Notes: a model not told the origin generated them from the letters alone. A stretch of DNA of 64,000 nt from Kordia zhangzhouensis (GCF_001005305.1 NZ_LBMH01000003.1:186001-250000), one strand, 5' to 3'; shown: positions 31,974 through 42,945, counted from the stretch's first letter. A program made the numbers and translations.

Positions 31974-32426
31974 TTAATTTGATAATTTAGCTTTGACAAT
32001 CGTAGATATGGTTTTTCCATCCGCTTGTCCAGCCAACTCTTTGGATACAATGCCCATTACTCTTCCCATATCTTTCATTCCTGATGCTCCAATCTCATCA
32101 ATGGTCATTACGACTACTTTTTCTATTTCTTCTTCAGATAGTTGCTCAGGTAAAAACTGTTCAATAATTGCTGCTTGAGCCAATTCTGGTTCTACTAAAT
32201 CTTCACGACCTTGCTCGCTAAATATTACAGCACTATCTTTTCGCTGTTTTACTAACTTTTGAAGCAGTTTAATTTCTTCTTCTTCTGATAATTCATCTTT
32301 AGCTCCATCTTGAGTCTTTGCAAGCAATATTTCAGATTTTACCGCTCTTAGTGCAGCTAAAGCAGTTTGATCTTTTGTTTTCATTGCAACTTTCATCGCC
32401 GTCATTATATCTTGTTGTAATGCCAT
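31974..32426 (-). CDS. GatB/YqeY-domain protein
   Basis: A 150-residue YqeY family protein with the helical domain shared with the tail of the GatB amidotransferase subunit: MTAMKVAMKTKDQTALAALRAVKSEI, ELVKQRKDSA-like LVKQRKDSAVIF, LPEQLSEEEI, and GRVMGIVSKELAGQADG. The domain is thought to bind tRNA; the role of the free protein is unclear. It follows ftsZ, as commonly seen in Bacteroidota, but a terminator lies between them. Confidence 0.9.
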   Translation of the reverse strand: MALQQDIMTAMKVAMKTKDQTALAALRAVKSEILLAKTQDGAKDELSEEEEIKLLQKLVKQRKDSAVIFSEQGREDLVEPELAQAAIIEQFLPEQLSEEEIEKVVVMTIDEIGASGMKDMGRVMGIVSKELAGQADGKTISTIVKAKLSN

Positions 32427-32456
32427 GATTTTATATTTTTTTGAATAGCGAAGATA

Positions 32457-32494
32457 AAAAATTAAACCCGAAAATAGAACAGCAATTTCCGGGT
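32457..32494 (-). terminator. Terminator at the end of the division cluster, after ftsZ
   Basis: A nine-bp stem with one G-U (32466-32474 with 32486-32494 on the minus strand), followed by a T-rich run. It would reduce read-through from ftsZ into yqeY. Confidence 0.75.
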
Positions 32495-32526
32495 CTAAAA
32501 AACATATATAATAGTACTAAATCTAA

Positions 32527-34449
32527 TTAGTCAACATTATCGTGCAAGAAAGAGTTATTACTTCTTAATTGCATATCATCATTGCTATCCGTACCTAAAC
32601 TAGTTCGGGAAGCTTTTGAATCTGTAGCCGCATCATTCAATTCAATTCCTGCTCTTTTGTATGCAGGTTGTTTTTCAATTTCATCAATGCGAGAAACGCT
32701 ATTATTAAATTTATAATTGAATTCTTTTAGTTTTCTTCTACGCTCATCAGCTCTGCTTTTTAAGCTTTCTTCAATCGTTGAATTAAAAGGATCAATTTCA
32801 TCTACTTTTTGTACTTCCTCTACAGGAGAATCAATGACTTTTTTCTCAAAAACAATACTTTCTTCTGCAGCTTTAGGCATTTTCTTCTCTGAAGTTTCTT
32901 CTTCATCCATATAGTCGTCCAAACTGTAACGTGTAACTCCTTTATCATTTACTTCGGTTACAGGTATAACTTCTACATGATCTTTTACTTCAATCGCATT
33001 TACTTCATCTGAAGAAAGTTCAAATTTAATAATATCTTCCTTTTTTTCTACGGTTTCTTCCGAAGAATTTTTTAACGGCATATCAAATGAAAAAGCAATC
33101 TGATTTTCGTCCTTCTTTTCTGCAATTACAAACTCTGGATCATGCACTTCAATTGACTTAATCTCCTCTGTCATGTTCGTGATGATGAATTCATCTTCTT
33201 GAATTGCTTTTACTTCTTCATAGACCACTGACATGTTTTTAAGTATTTCAGTAGTTGGAATAAGCTTCATTTCAGCTGTATCATCCACTAATGTGTGACG
33301 AATCACTTCTTCTTTTTTTGGAGTCTCAACCGGAATCGTTGCCTTTGGCGTAGTTGGTGTTACTACAGAAGTAGGCTTCGGTGTTAAGTTTTGAACTGCA
33401 CGTTGTTCGTCTTCAAGTGTATGAATAATTTTTTTAGATTCCGTATTGACGATTTCGTCTTGCTGATCCACATCAAAACCAGTCGCAATAATGGTTACAG
33501 AAATTGCATCTTCCAATGTTTCATCTTCACCAACACCCATAATGATGTTTGCTCCTCCACCTGCTTCATTTTGAATATGATCGTTAATTTCTCCAATTTC
33601 ATCAATCGTAATTTCTTCTGAACCAGAAACGATAAGCAACAGTACGTTTTTAGCTCCGGCAATTTTATTATCATTTAACAACGGAGAATCCAATGCTTTC
33701 ATAATAGCTTCGCTGGCACGATTGGCACCAGAAGCATTAGCCGATCCCATGATCGCTGTTCCACTATTTGATAACACAGTTTTTGCATCACGTAAGTCGA
33801 TGTTTTGCGTATAGTGATGCGTAATTACTTCTGCAATTCCGCGAGAAGCAGTTGATAAAACTTCATCTGCCTTAGAGAAACCAGCTTTAAATCCTAGATT
33901 ACCATATACTTCTCTGAGCTTATTATTATTGATTACTATCAAAGAGTCTACATGCGAACGTAACTTTTCAACACCTATACGTGCTTGTGCATTTCGCATT
34001 TTTCCTTCAAATTGAAAAGGTATTGTTACTATTCCTACTGTAAGTATATCTCTATCTTTTGCTAGTTTTGCAATGATAGGAGCAGCTCCAGTTCCTGTTC
34101 CTCCACCCATACCAGCAGTGATAAATACCATCTTGGTATTGGTATCAAGCATTGTTCCTATGTCATCAATGCTTTCCAATGCCGCTTTTTCTCCTACTTC
34201 TGGATTGGCTCCTGCGCCAAGTCCTTCCGTAAGGGAAACTCCCAATTGAATTTTGTTGGGTACGGGACTATTTTGAAGAGCTTGTGAATCTGTATTACAA
34301 ATCACAAAGTCTACACCTTTTATTCCTTGTTGAAACATGTGATTGATGGCGTTGCTTCCGCCTCCACCTACACCGATCACTTTGATTACATTTGATTGGT
34401 TTTTTGGTAAATCAAACGAAATGTTACCGAATTCTGTGTTGCTACTCAT
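32527..34449 (-). CDS. ftsZ: Cell division GTPase FtsZ
   Basis: A 640-residue tubulin homologue that forms the division ring. The GTP-binding core (about 20-330) has GVGGGGSNAINHM, the tubulin signature GGGTGTGAAP (115-124), and the T7 loop region SKADEVLSTASRGIAEVI. The C-terminal half (about 335-640) is a long acidic, Glu/Thr-rich, probably disordered linker, much longer than in E. coli (383 in total). It ends in a region RADERRRKLKEFNYKF and a polar tail. Long FtsZ tails are normal in this phylum. It is the last gene of the cluster, 21 bp after ftsA. Confidence 0.95.
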   Translation of the reverse strand: MSSNTEFGNISFDLPKNQSNVIKVIGVGGGGSNAINHMFQQGIKGVDFVICNTDSQALQNSPVPNKIQLGVSLTEGLGAGANPEVGEKAALESIDDIGTMLDTNTKMVFITAGMGGGTGTGAAPIIAKLAKDRDILTVGIVTIPFQFEGKMRNAQARIGVEKLRSHVDSLIVINNNKLREVYGNLGFKAGFSKADEVLSTASRGIAEVITHHYTQNIDLRDAKTVLSNSGTAIMGSANASGANRASEAIMKALDSPLLNDNKIAGAKNVLLLIVSGSEEITIDEIGEINDHIQNEAGGGANIIMGVGEDETLEDAISVTIIATGFDVDQQDEIVNTESKKIIHTLEDEQRAVQNLTPKPTSVVTPTTPKATIPVETPKKEEVIRHTLVDDTAEMKLIPTTEILKNMSVVYEEVKAIQEDEFIITNMTEEIKSIEVHDPEFVIAEKKDENQIAFSFDMPLKNSSEETVEKKEDIIKFELSSDEVNAIEVKDHVEVIPVTEVNDKGVTRYSLDDYMDEEETSEKKMPKAAEESIVFEKKVIDSPVEEVQKVDEIDPFNSTIEESLKSRADERRRKLKEFNYKFNNSVSRIDEIEKQPAYKRAGIELNDAATDSKASRTSLGTDSNDDMQLRSNNSFLHDNVD

Positions 34450-34470
34450 AATTCTTTAACTGGTTTTTTA

Positions 34471-35820
34471 TTATTCTGCGTTATCTAAAAAATCTTTTAA
34501 CTTATCGGCCCATTTTTCAAAGATTGATTTTCGTTCTTTTTTTGGTTCCGATGGTTTTGGGGCGCTGGTATGTTCTGTTGTGTCGTTTGTAGTGGTTTCT
34601 ACTTCTGAAATTGTTTCTGTAGGTGATTCCACAATTTCTTCTTCAACAACAACTTTTGATTGGTTTTCGATAGCATTCATTACTAATCCGACAGCAGTAG
34701 CATATAACGGACTTGCCATATCTGCATCTGAGTCTCCTGCCAAATGTTCGTTAGGATAGCCTATTCGCGTATCCATTCCAGTAATGTATTCTACTAATTG
34801 TTTTAAATGATTCAACTGACTTCCTCCTCCTGTCAACACAATTCCTGCAATTAGTTTTTTCTTTTGTTCTTCATGTCCGTAGTTTTTGATTTCTAAATAG
34901 GCTTGTTCGATAATCTCAACTACACGTGCATGAATGATTTTAGAGAGATTTTTTAACGTAATCTCTTTAGGTTCTCTACCGCGTAAGCCAGGGATGGAAA
35001 CAATCTCATTATCTTTATTTTCTCCTGGCCACGCTGAACCAAATTTTATTTTAAGTAGTTCTGCTTGTTTTTCAATGATAGAACACCCTTCTTTGATATC
35101 TTCTGTAATCACATTTCCTCCAAAAGGGATAACTGCTGTATGACGAATGATTCCATCTTTAAAAATTGCCAAATCTGTGGTTCCTCCTCCAATATCAATC
35201 AAGGCAACACCTGCTTCTTTTTCTTCTTGACTTAATACGGCATTAGCAGATGCCAAAGGTTCTAGAGTGATTCCTGCCAAACCTAAGCCAGAACTTTTAA
35301 CACAGCGACCAATATTTCTTATTGAGGAAACTTGTCCAACCACCACATGGAAATTTGCTTCCAATCGCCCGCCATACATTCCGATTGGCTCTTTAATTTC
35401 TGCTTGTCCATCTACTTTATATTCTTGCGGAAGCACATGAATAATCTCTTCTCCAGGCAGCATAACCAATTTATATACTTGATTAATCAACATGTCAATA
35501 TCAGAATCATCGATAACCTCATCTGCATTGGAACGTGTGATGTAATCGCTATGTTGCAAACTACGAATATGCTGTCCAGCAATTCCAACAACAACTTCAC
35601 TAATTTTTAAGTCAGAAACACTTTCCGCTTCTTGTACTGCTTGCTGAATAGATTGAATTGTTTGTGTAATATTATTTACCACACCACGATGCACTCCGAG
35701 ACTCTTGGATTTTCCTACTCCAAGAATTTCTAGTTTTCCATACTCATTTTTTCGCCCAATCATTGCCACGATCTTCGTGGTTCCTATGTCTAATCCTACT
35801 GCAATGTTATTGTTTTCCAT
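34471..35820 (-). CDS. ftsA: Cell division actin-like protein FtsA
   Basis: A 449-residue ATP-binding protein that anchors FtsZ to the membrane. The phosphate-1 motif GLDIGTTKIVAMIG (9-22), ALIDIGGGTTDLAIFKDG, and the adenosine motif IVLTGGGSQL are intact. The C-terminal 50 residues form a Pro/Thr-rich linker and end in a basic amphipathic stretch (KKERKSIFEKWADKLKDFLD), the expected membrane-targeting helix. Confidence 0.95.
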   Translation of the reverse strand: MENNNIAVGLDIGTTKIVAMIGRKNEYGKLEILGVGKSKSLGVHRGVVNNITQTIQSIQQAVQEAESVSDLKISEVVVGIAGQHIRSLQHSDYITRSNADEVIDDSDIDMLINQVYKLVMLPGEEIIHVLPQEYKVDGQAEIKEPIGMYGGRLEANFHVVVGQVSSIRNIGRCVKSSGLGLAGITLEPLASANAVLSQEEKEAGVALIDIGGGTTDLAIFKDGIIRHTAVIPFGGNVITEDIKEGCSIIEKQAELLKIKFGSAWPGENKDNEIVSIPGLRGREPKEITLKNLSKIIHARVVEIIEQAYLEIKNYGHEEQKKKLIAGIVLTGGGSQLNHLKQLVEYITGMDTRIGYPNEHLAGDSDADMASPLYATAVGLVMNAIENQSKVVVEEEIVESPTETISEVETTTNDTTEHTSAPKPSEPKKERKSIFEKWADKLKDFLDNAE

Positions 35821-35823
35821 GAC

Positions 35824-36543
35824 TTATTTTTTGGTGCACACTACTTGATTGGTAAATTTTAAATCAACTTTTGTATAATTATCAAGCGTTTTGTCTTTTG
35901 CTGCTTTTTTGAAAAACGCTTTCAAATTATTCACCTTCTTTTCTATATTTTTTATGTCGCCAAATTGTACCACAAAGTCATTCGCTCTTAATTTCAGATC
36001 GAATGTTTTGTTTTGGTTTTGTATGATGGTGATCACATTCTTTTTGAGAAAGTCATCAGCAGCAATATAGTTGGCTAATACATATATGTTTTTCAACTCT
36101 TTTTTATCGACATGTCCTTCTACAAATGGAACACGCGCAGCCGAAACCGTGGATAAAGGCATCGCTTTTCCTTCAGAATCGACATAATAAGAGTCATTAG
36201 TTGCGATACGTGCAATAGGCGTTCGCTGTTTAATTTTAGCACCAAGAGTCCCATTTACAGACAGATACACTTCTGCATCTTGAATCATTTCATTCGCGCG
36301 TAAACGTTCCTCTAGAACATCCAAATCTAACTGTTCTTTCCGTATGTTCGTAACCGTATCATTATTTTGTATTAACAATTTATTAACCATTGTACGTGTA
36401 ATGAAATATTGCTCTCCATCTAGAAATTGAATTGCAGGATTTTCTATGATGCGTGCTGCATTTCTATTTGCTGAAAAAGCATATAAAAACACTACTACTG
36501 CAACAAGTACAATTCCTTTTATGAGATTCCAATTAATTTTCAA
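35824..36543 (-). CDS. ftsQ: Cell division protein FtsQ/DivIB
   Basis: A 239-residue bitopic protein with a short N-terminus, one transmembrane segment (about 9-25, IVLVAVVVFLYAF), and a periplasmic part with a POTRA-like and beta region. It links early and late divisome parts. The frame begins at TTG 36543 inside the murC end (11-bp overlap). No ATG lies before residue 50, so the TTG start is the best choice. The weak sequence conservation is normal for FtsQ. Order supports the call (murC-ftsQ-ftsA-ftsZ). Confidence 0.85.
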   Translation of the reverse strand: MKINWNLIKGIVLVAVVVFLYAFSANRNAARIIENPAIQFLDGEQYFITRTMVNKLLIQNNDTVTNIRKEQLDLDVLEERLRANEMIQDAEVYLSVNGTLGAKIKQRTPIARIATNDSYYVDSEGKAMPLSTVSAARVPFVEGHVDKKELKNIYVLANYIAADDFLKKNVITIIQNQNKTFDLKLRANDFVVQFGDIKNIEKKVNNLKAFFKKAAKDKTLDNYTKVDLKFTNQVVCTKK

Positions 36544-37885
36544 TTGCGAGTACTTTTTTTATTTTTTTTACTTCTGCTCCAATATCTCCTGCTCCAACAG
36601 TAAGCAATACATCTGTTGAAAGATGAGCTACTTGTTCTATGAGTTTGTTTTTGGTTAACAACTGTTTTTTTTCGTTATGTATTTTATTAAGCAGCCAACT
36701 AGAAGTGATGCCTTCCACTGGTTCTTCTCGTGCTGGATAGATTTCCAATAAAATAATTTCATCAAATTGCGATAAGCTTTCAGCAAATTCATCTGCAAAG
36801 TCTTTTGTACGACTAAACAAATGTGGTTGAAATATTATCGTTACTTTTTTGCCTGGATACATTTCTCGCACTGCTTGATGCAGCGCATTGATTTCTGTCG
36901 GATGATGCGCATAATCATCAATAAATACAAAGTTTGTTGTTTTAATTTGATATGAAAATCTACGCTGTACACCTTTAAATGTTTCCATAGCTTTAGCGAG
37001 GCGGTCGGTTGGGGTTCCTATTTTCTCCGCCATCGCAAAAGCTACTAGTCCGTTTAACAAGTTGTGTCGTCCGGGCAAATTAAATCGTATGTCCTTCACT
37101 ATTTCTGAAGGCGTTTTAATATCAATAATGTATGTTCCGTTTTGTATACGTATGTTTTGCACTTGATAGTCAACTGCATCATCGAATCCATATTTGATTC
37201 CTTGTAATTGAATATCTTCCTGTACTAAAAGTTCTCCTCCAGATTTGAGTCGTTTTGTAAAGGCTACAAAAGAATCTTGTAAAACTTCTTTTTCACCATA
37301 AATATCCAAATGATCTGCATCTACGGAAGTGATACACGCTATATTAGGTGACAGTTGTAAAAATGAGCGATCAAACTCATCTGCTTCCACTACCGTAATT
37401 TTATTTCCTTTGAGAATTAAATTTGATTGATAGTTTTCTGCAATACCTCCTAAAAAAGCTGTGACTTCTACACCCGATTCAGCCAATAAATGTCCTAAAA
37501 TACTAGATGTCGTTGTTTTTCCGTGTGTTCCCGCAACTGCTAAGCAGTATGTATCTTTAGTTATCAATCCTAAGACTTGCGCCCTTTTATAAATGGTAAA
37601 TCCGTTTTCTCGGAAATATGTAAGCTCTGCATGCGATGAGGGTATTGCAGGCGTATAGATGATAATTGTTTTGTCTTTATCTAAAAATTCAGTAGCTACT
37701 TTAGAGATATTATCTTCTGTGGACACATCAATTCCCATTTCTTCAAGCGCCTCAGTAATGGTTGTTCTAGTTTTGTCGTAACCAGCAACATTTTTATTGA
37801 CGAATTTGAAATAACGTGCCAAGGCAGACATTCCGATGCCTCCAATTCCAATAAAATAAACGTTATGTATTTGTTCCAAATTCAC
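36533..37885 (-). CDS. murC: UDP-N-acetylmuramate-L-alanine ligase
   Basis: A 450-residue cytosolic ligase that adds the first amino acid of the peptidoglycan stem peptide. N-terminal FIGIGGIGMSALARYF, the ATP loop AGTHGKTTTSSILGHLL, DEFDRSFLQL, and the ligase motif DDYAHHPTEI are present. The start is GTG (37885), 1 bp after murG. Length matches the family. Confidence 0.95.
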   Translation of the reverse strand: MNLEQIHNVYFIGIGGIGMSALARYFKFVNKNVAGYDKTRTTITEALEEMGIDVSTEDNISKVATEFLDKDKTIIIYTPAIPSSHAELTYFRENGFTIYKRAQVLGLITKDTYCLAVAGTHGKTTTSSILGHLLAESGVEVTAFLGGIAENYQSNLILKGNKITVVEADEFDRSFLQLSPNIACITSVDADHLDIYGEKEVLQDSFVAFTKRLKSGGELLVQEDIQLQGIKYGFDDAVDYQVQNIRIQNGTYIIDIKTPSEIVKDIRFNLPGRHNLLNGLVAFAMAEKIGTPTDRLAKAMETFKGVQRRFSYQIKTTNFVFIDDYAHHPTEINALHQAVREMYPGKKVTIIFQPHLFSRTKDFADEFAESLSQFDEIILLEIYPAREEPVEGITSSWLLNKIHNEKKQLLTKNKLIEQVAHLSTDVLLTVGAGDIGAEVKKIKKVLAIEN

Positions 37886-37886
37886 T

Positions 37887-38993
37887 TTACTTCTCTAATA
37901 ATTTTTCTACTTCATCTACAATCCTCATGGTTGCATCTGGCAAGGCTAGTTTTTTAATCTTTGCCCCGTAATCTGCTTGCAATTTTTCAGACCCTATCAA
38001 TTCATCAAAACATATTTCAAATTGATTATCTAATTCTTTTTCACGAATTAAAATTCCTGCGTTTTGCTCCGTAATCGCCAATGCATTTTTTGTTTGATGA
38101 TCTTCTGCTACATTGGGTGACGGAATAAAAATCACTGGTTTTCCTACTATACACAATTCAGATACCGAACTCGCTCCTGCTCTTGAAATAATAATATCTG
38201 CGGCAGCATACGCCAAATCCATTTTATTGATGAATTGACGTACCTGCACATACGCTAATTCAGTATGTTTTTTATATTTTTCGAAATAATATTTTCCGCA
38301 TTGCCATAACAGTTGCACATTCTGTTGCTTAAAGTAGGGAAGCTCTTTTTCAATCAACTCATTAATTCTTCCTGCTCCTAAACTTCCTCCTATTACAAGA
38401 ATCGTTTTTTTATTTTTTTCTAATTTAAAATGATGAATTGCTTCTTCTTTTTTTCCTTTAATTTCTAATAAGTCTTGTCGCACAGGATTTCCTGTTTTTA
38501 CAATTTTTTCTTTAGGAAAAAATCGATCCATTTTATCATATGCCACACAAATTTTTTGTACTTGCTTTCCTAGCAGTTTATTCGTAATTCCAGCATATGA
38601 GTTTTGTTCCTGAATTAACGCTGGCACTTTTTTATTGGAAGCTACTTTCAATAAAGGACCGCTTGCAAATCCGCCTGTTCCAATTACTACATCTGGCTTG
38701 AATTTATTAACGATTTTTCGTGATTTTATCAAGCTACTCATCAATTTTACAGGAAATAATAGGTTTTTGAGCGTTAGTTTTCGCTGTAAGCCAGAAATCC
38801 ACAATCCTTCTATTTTATAACCCGCATGCGGCACTTTTTCCATCTCCATTCTATCTTTTGCCCCAACGAATAGAAATTCAGCTGTTGGGTATCTTCTTTT
38901 GAGCTCGTTTGCAATCGCAATTGCAGGATAGATATGCCCTCCTGTTCCGCCTCCTGAGAGTATGATTCTGTATGGTTGCTCCTGCTTATTCAA
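37887..38993 (-). CDS. murG: Undecaprenyl-PP-MurNAc-pentapeptide GlcNAc transferase
   Basis: A 368-residue GT28 enzyme on the inner face of the membrane that makes lipid II. The N-terminal [20 protein letters not shown] and the UDP-GlcNAc-binding region ([39 protein letters not shown]) are intact. The frame starts at TTG 38993, only seven codons before the conserved strand, so little alternative exists. A 78-bp gap separates it from ftsW, the largest in the cluster. Confidence 0.95.
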   Translation of the reverse strand: MNKQEQPYRIILSGGGTGGHIYPAIAIANELKRRYPTAEFLFVGAKDRMEMEKVPHAGYKIEGLWISGLQRKLTLKNLLFPVKLMSSLIKSRKIVNKFKPDVVIGTGGFASGPLLKVASNKKVPALIQEQNSYAGITNKLLGKQVQKICVAYDKMDRFFPKEKIVKTGNPVRQDLLEIKGKKEEAIHHFKLEKNKKTILVIGGSLGAGRINELIEKELPYFKQQNVQLLWQCGKYYFEKYKKHTELAYVQVRQFINKMDLAYAAADIIISRAGASSVSELCIVGKPVIFIPSPNVAEDHQTKNALAITEQNAGILIREKELDNQFEICFDELIGSEKLQADYGAKIKKLALPDATMRIVDEVEKLLEK

Positions 38994-39071
38994 TGTTTAT
39001 TCTTTTAGGTCTAAAATTTGACTATTTATTTTTTCTTTGTGCTGCATGTTTCACAGCAGAATATCTTTGGA

Positions 39072-40283
39072 TTAAATTGCTTCAGTTAATACATCTAACG
39101 GATTTTCGTTTTCATCTACTTTTTCCTGATTTTCTAGATTTTCTTTAATCTCTTCCCTTTTTTTACTGACACTTAACACAATTCCTATCGCCAAACACGT
39201 CATCCATATCGATGTTCCTCCACTACTGATAAGTGGCAATGTTTGCCCTGTAACAGGAAATAATTCTACCGCAACCGCCATATTAATTAGCGCCTGAAAT
39301 ACTATGGGAATTCCAACTCCAATAGCTAACAGTTTCCCAAATATAGAATCTGCTTTATGCGCTACAATTACAATTCTAAATAGTAATAATAAGTATAGAA
39401 ATAGCAATGATAGTGCTCCAATTAAACCATATTCTTCCACGATGATTGCATAAATAAAATCAGAAGAACTTTGTGGCAACAAGTTTTTCATAACACTTTT
39501 ACCTGCACCTACTCCTACTATTCCTCCACTAGCAATTGCAATTTTTGCTCGTTCTATTTGATAGTTTGCTTCTGTTTTTTCATTACTTGAAAAATTTTCT
39601 ATCCGCTTGACCCAAGTGTCAACTCTGTTAGGAAATGCACTTGGAAAAGCTTTCGCTGCCAAGATGAACATTGTTAAACTTAACATACCCACAGCTACTA
39701 TTCCTAAGAGATATTTCCAAGGGTAACCTCCCAAAAAGCACAACATTAATACCATTGAAAATATGATTGCTGTTGTAGAAAAGTTAGCAGGAAGGATTAA
39801 TCCAACAATTAAAAATACTGGAAGCCATAAGGGAACAATGGTTTCTTTGAACGTTACTGTTTTGTCTTTGATACGCGATAAGTATCTCGCTACATAAATC
39901 ATCAATACCACACCTGCCAATGTAGATGTTTGAAACTTGAGTCCGACAAAAGGAATTCGCATCCAACGGCTTGCATTAGCTCCTCCAATAGTAGTTCCTT
40001 GCGCTAATGTATATATTAGGAATAACAACACGATTGGAAGCATTATGATAGATAATCCTCTAAAATAATGGTATGGCATTCGATGTACACCATATATAAT
40101 TGCAAATCCTAAAAATAGATGCGATGCATGTTTTATAAGAAATTTAAGTGTATTACCATCTCCATATAAATACGCCAAATTACTACTAGCACTGTATACA
40201 GGCAAAAACGAGAATAGCGCTAATAAGGCCACTACTGCCCAAAGCGCTCTATCTCCTTTTATATTTTTAAAGATGGTATTCAT
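39072..40283 (-). CDS. ftsW: Peptidoglycan polymerase FtsW (SEDS family)
   Basis: A 403-residue membrane protein with about ten transmembrane segments. SEDS motifs are visible: GGANASRWMRIPFVGLKFQTSTLA, SDFIYAIIVEEYGLIGAL, and near the end TGQTLPLISSGGTSIWMTCLAIGI. It polymerises glycan strands at the septum together with the adjacent-cluster FtsI. The C-terminal 35 residues are an acidic cytosolic tail. Confidence 0.95.
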   Translation of the reverse strand: MNTIFKNIKGDRALWAVVALLALFSFLPVYSASSNLAYLYGDGNTLKFLIKHASHLFLGFAIIYGVHRMPYHYFRGLSIIMLPIVLLFLIYTLAQGTTIGGANASRWMRIPFVGLKFQTSTLAGVVLMIYVARYLSRIKDKTVTFKETIVPLWLPVFLIVGLILPANFSTTAIIFSMVLMLCFLGGYPWKYLLGIVAVGMLSLTMFILAAKAFPSAFPNRVDTWVKRIENFSSNEKTEANYQIERAKIAIASGGIVGVGAGKSVMKNLLPQSSSDFIYAIIVEEYGLIGALSLLFLYLLLLFRIVIVAHKADSIFGKLLAIGVGIPIVFQALINMAVAVELFPVTGQTLPLISSGGTSIWMTCLAIGIVLSVSKKREEIKENLENQEKVDENENPLDVLTEAI

Positions 40284-40287
40284 TACT

Positions 40288-41628
40288 TTATAAACTTCTC
40301 ACTGCTTCTTTAAATTGCCTTCCTCTATCTTCATAATTTTCAAATAAGTCAAAACTTGCACAAGCAGGAGACAATAATACAGTATCTCCTTTTTCGGCAA
40401 TCTTATGACTAATTTTTACCGCTTCTTCCATAGAGGTAGTTTCTACCATTAAGTCGGTTACACGTCCAAAAGCTTCAATGATTTTTGTGTTATCTACTCC
40501 TAAGCAAATAATTGCTTTTACTTTTTCATGAACTAACGGTAAAAGATCTGAATAGTCATTTCCTTTATCAACACCTCCAACAATCCAAACTGTTTGAGTT
40601 GTCATACTTTCCAATGCATAATAGGTAGCATTGATATTCGTAGCCTTTGAATCGTTGATGTATTGAACATTTTGAATTTTCAACACTTTTTCTAAACGAT
40701 GTTCTACTCCTTGAAAACTAGACATACTTTCACGTATGGTTTGTTTTCTAATTTTTAATAATTGCGCAACCGCAGACGCAGCCATTGCGTTCTTTGTGTT
40801 GTGTTTCCCTTCTAGTGCTAGCGAATCCGTCGGCATAGTTAATGTCTTATTTTGTATTGTTAATATTATTTGTTTGTTTTCTATATATGCGCCATTTTCT
40901 AGTTTTTTCTCTATAGAAAATGGTATTAGTGTTGATTTGACCGGATGCTTTTTAAGCCAATTCACAAGAACTTCATTATCGGCATCGTAAATCAAATAAT
41001 CTTCTTGAGTTTGATTCATCGCAATTCTAAATTTTGATGCGATATAGTTTTCAAATTTGTATTCGTAACGATCTAAATGATCAGGCGTTATGTTGGTAAT
41101 GACTGCTATATGCGGTTTAAAGTTGATAATGCCATCTAACTGAAAGCTGCTTAACTCCAACACATATTCATCAAACGATTGCTTCGCCACTTGCTTAGCA
41201 AAACTATCTCCAATATTCCCTGCGATTCCCACATTCAACCCTCCTTGCTTGAGCACATGATGTGTAAGCATGGTCGTTGTTGTTTTTCCATTACTTCCCG
41301 TAATTCCAACAATCGTTGCATTTGTATATTGTGCCGCAAATTCTATTTCAGAAATGACTGAGATTCCTTTTTCATGCAATTGTTTTACTAAAGGAGCTGC
41401 ATCAGGAATCCCTGGACTTTTCATTACGATATCAGCATTGAAAATTTTAGCTTCCGTATGCTGTTTTTCTTCCCAGTCAATTTCAAACTGATTCAGAACT
41501 TTTTTATAGTGCGATTTGATTGTTCCTTTATCCGACACAAATACCTCAAAGTCTTTCTGTTTTCCTAAAATGGCAGTTCCTACTCCACTTTCTCCACCTC
41601 CTAATATGACCAATCGTTGTTTTAACAC
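40288..41628 (-). CDS. murD: UDP-N-acetylmuramoyl-L-alanine-D-glutamate ligase
   Basis: A 446-residue ligase that adds D-glutamate. VILGGGESGVGTAILGK, the ATP loop GITGSNGKTTTTML, the metal region NITPDHLDRY, and NDSKATNINATYYALESM are present. I start it at GTG 41628, next to the conserved first strand. The frame also opens at TTG 41670, adding 14 polar residues with no counterpart I know in the family. Downstream ftsW follows after 4 bp. Confidence 0.93.
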   Translation of the reverse strand: MLKQRLVILGGGESGVGTAILGKQKDFEVFVSDKGTIKSHYKKVLNQFEIDWEEKQHTEAKIFNADIVMKSPGIPDAAPLVKQLHEKGISVISEIEFAAQYTNATIVGITGSNGKTTTTMLTHHVLKQGGLNVGIAGNIGDSFAKQVAKQSFDEYVLELSSFQLDGIINFKPHIAVITNITPDHLDRYEYKFENYIASKFRIAMNQTQEDYLIYDADNEVLVNWLKKHPVKSTLIPFSIEKKLENGAYIENKQIILTIQNKTLTMPTDSLALEGKHNTKNAMAASAVAQLLKIRKQTIRESMSSFQGVEHRLEKVLKIQNVQYINDSKATNINATYYALESMTTQTVWIVGGVDKGNDYSDLLPLVHEKVKAIICLGVDNTKIIEAFGRVTDLMVETTSMEEAVKISHKIAEKGDTVLLSPACASFDLFENYEDRGRQFKEAVRSL

Positions 41629-41679
41629 TTTTTTGCTTGTTTCTCTTTTATTTAAGCTATCTTTTATCAATACTTTATG

Positions 41680-42915
41680 TTATCTCACTTTTAATGTCAC
41701 AATTGTCAAAATCGCTAGCAAGATTCCCACAATCCAGAATCGTGTTACTATTTTACTTTCATGATATCCTAATTTTTGATAATGATGGTGTAATGGAGAC
41801 ATTTTGAATATTCTTCTTCCTTCCCCAAATTTCTTTTTAGTGTATTTGAAATAACTTACTTGTAATACCACAGATAAATTTTCTGCTAAAAAGATTCCAC
41901 ATAAAATAGGTATTAACCACTCTTTACGAATTGCAATAGCAATAACTGCAATAATTCCCCCTATGGTTAAACTTCCCGTATCTCCCATAAACACTTGAGC
42001 TGGATATGTATTATACCAAAGAAAACCTATTAAAGCACCGACAAATGCCGCTATATATATAGTAATTTCTCCAGCTCTTGGTATGTACATTACGTTTAGA
42101 TATTCTGAGAAAATTAAGTTTCCTGATATCCAAGCAAAGATTCCTAAAGTAAGAACAATGATAGCTGAAGTTCCTGCGGCGAGACCATCAATTCCATCGG
42201 TAAGATTGGCTCCATTTGACACCGCTGTAATGATAAAAATAACAATTGGAATAAATACCAGCCATGCATATTTAGCATACTCAGGGTTAATCCAAGTAAT
42301 TAGTTTTGCATAATCAATTTCATTATTTTTTACAAAAGGGATGGTTGTTTTCATAGAGCGTTTTTCTTCTCCAAACTTTTTAGTAGGCGTATTGTTTCCC
42401 ACCACCACTTCTTGTTGTTGCGTTACTGGTAACTCTTCTCGAATTGTCACGTCTTGATGAAAGAAAAGTGTAGCGCCAACTATTATTCCCAATCCAACTT
42501 GTCCTAAAACTTTAAATTTACCTTTAAGCCCTTCTTTATCATTTTTAAATTTCTTGATATAATCATCAACAAATCCAATAATTCCCATCCAAACAGTAGT
42601 TACAATCAACAAAATGATGTATATATTTTCTAGTTTAGCAAATAACAATACAGGTACTAGTGTTGCTAGGATAATGATTAGACCTCCCATTGTTGGTGTC
42701 CCTGCTTTTTCCTTCTGCCCTTCCAAGCCTAAGTCTCGCACAGTTTCCCCTATTTGTTTTGAACGCAGATAACGGATAATTCTTTTTCCGTAGATTGTTG
42801 AGATTAACAATGAAAAAATAACTGCCATTGCCGCTCGGAAACTCAAGAATCCAAATAAGGAAGCTCCTGGAAACTGATATTGTTTTTCTAAATATTCAAA
42901 TAAGTAGTATAACAT
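41680..42915 (-). CDS. mraY: Phospho-MurNAc-pentapeptide transferase
   Basis: A 411-residue integral membrane enzyme that makes lipid I. It has about ten transmembrane segments and the motifs [18 protein letters not shown] (catalytic Asp pair), [17 protein letters not shown], and [12 protein letters not shown], plus MSPLHHHYQ near the C-terminus. It is about 50 residues longer than the E. coli enzyme because of a polar insertion near 170-215 ([20 protein letters not shown]), a feature I associate with Bacteroidota. Confidence 0.95.
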   Translation of the reverse strand: MLYYLFEYLEKQYQFPGASLFGFLSFRAAMAVIFSLLISTIYGKRIIRYLRSKQIGETVRDLGLEGQKEKAGTPTMGGLIIILATLVPVLLFAKLENIYIILLIVTTVWMGIIGFVDDYIKKFKNDKEGLKGKFKVLGQVGLGIIVGATLFFHQDVTIREELPVTQQQEVVVGNNTPTKKFGEEKRSMKTTIPFVKNNEIDYAKLITWINPEYAKYAWLVFIPIVIFIITAVSNGANLTDGIDGLAAGTSAIIVLTLGIFAWISGNLIFSEYLNVMYIPRAGEITIYIAAFVGALIGFLWYNTYPAQVFMGDTGSLTIGGIIAVIAIAIRKEWLIPILCGIFLAENLSVVLQVSYFKYTKKKFGEGRRIFKMSPLHHHYQKLGYHESKIVTRFWIVGILLAILTIVTLKVR

Positions 42916-42945
42916 ATTCTTTTTGTTGCGCTCTTTTTAAACTGG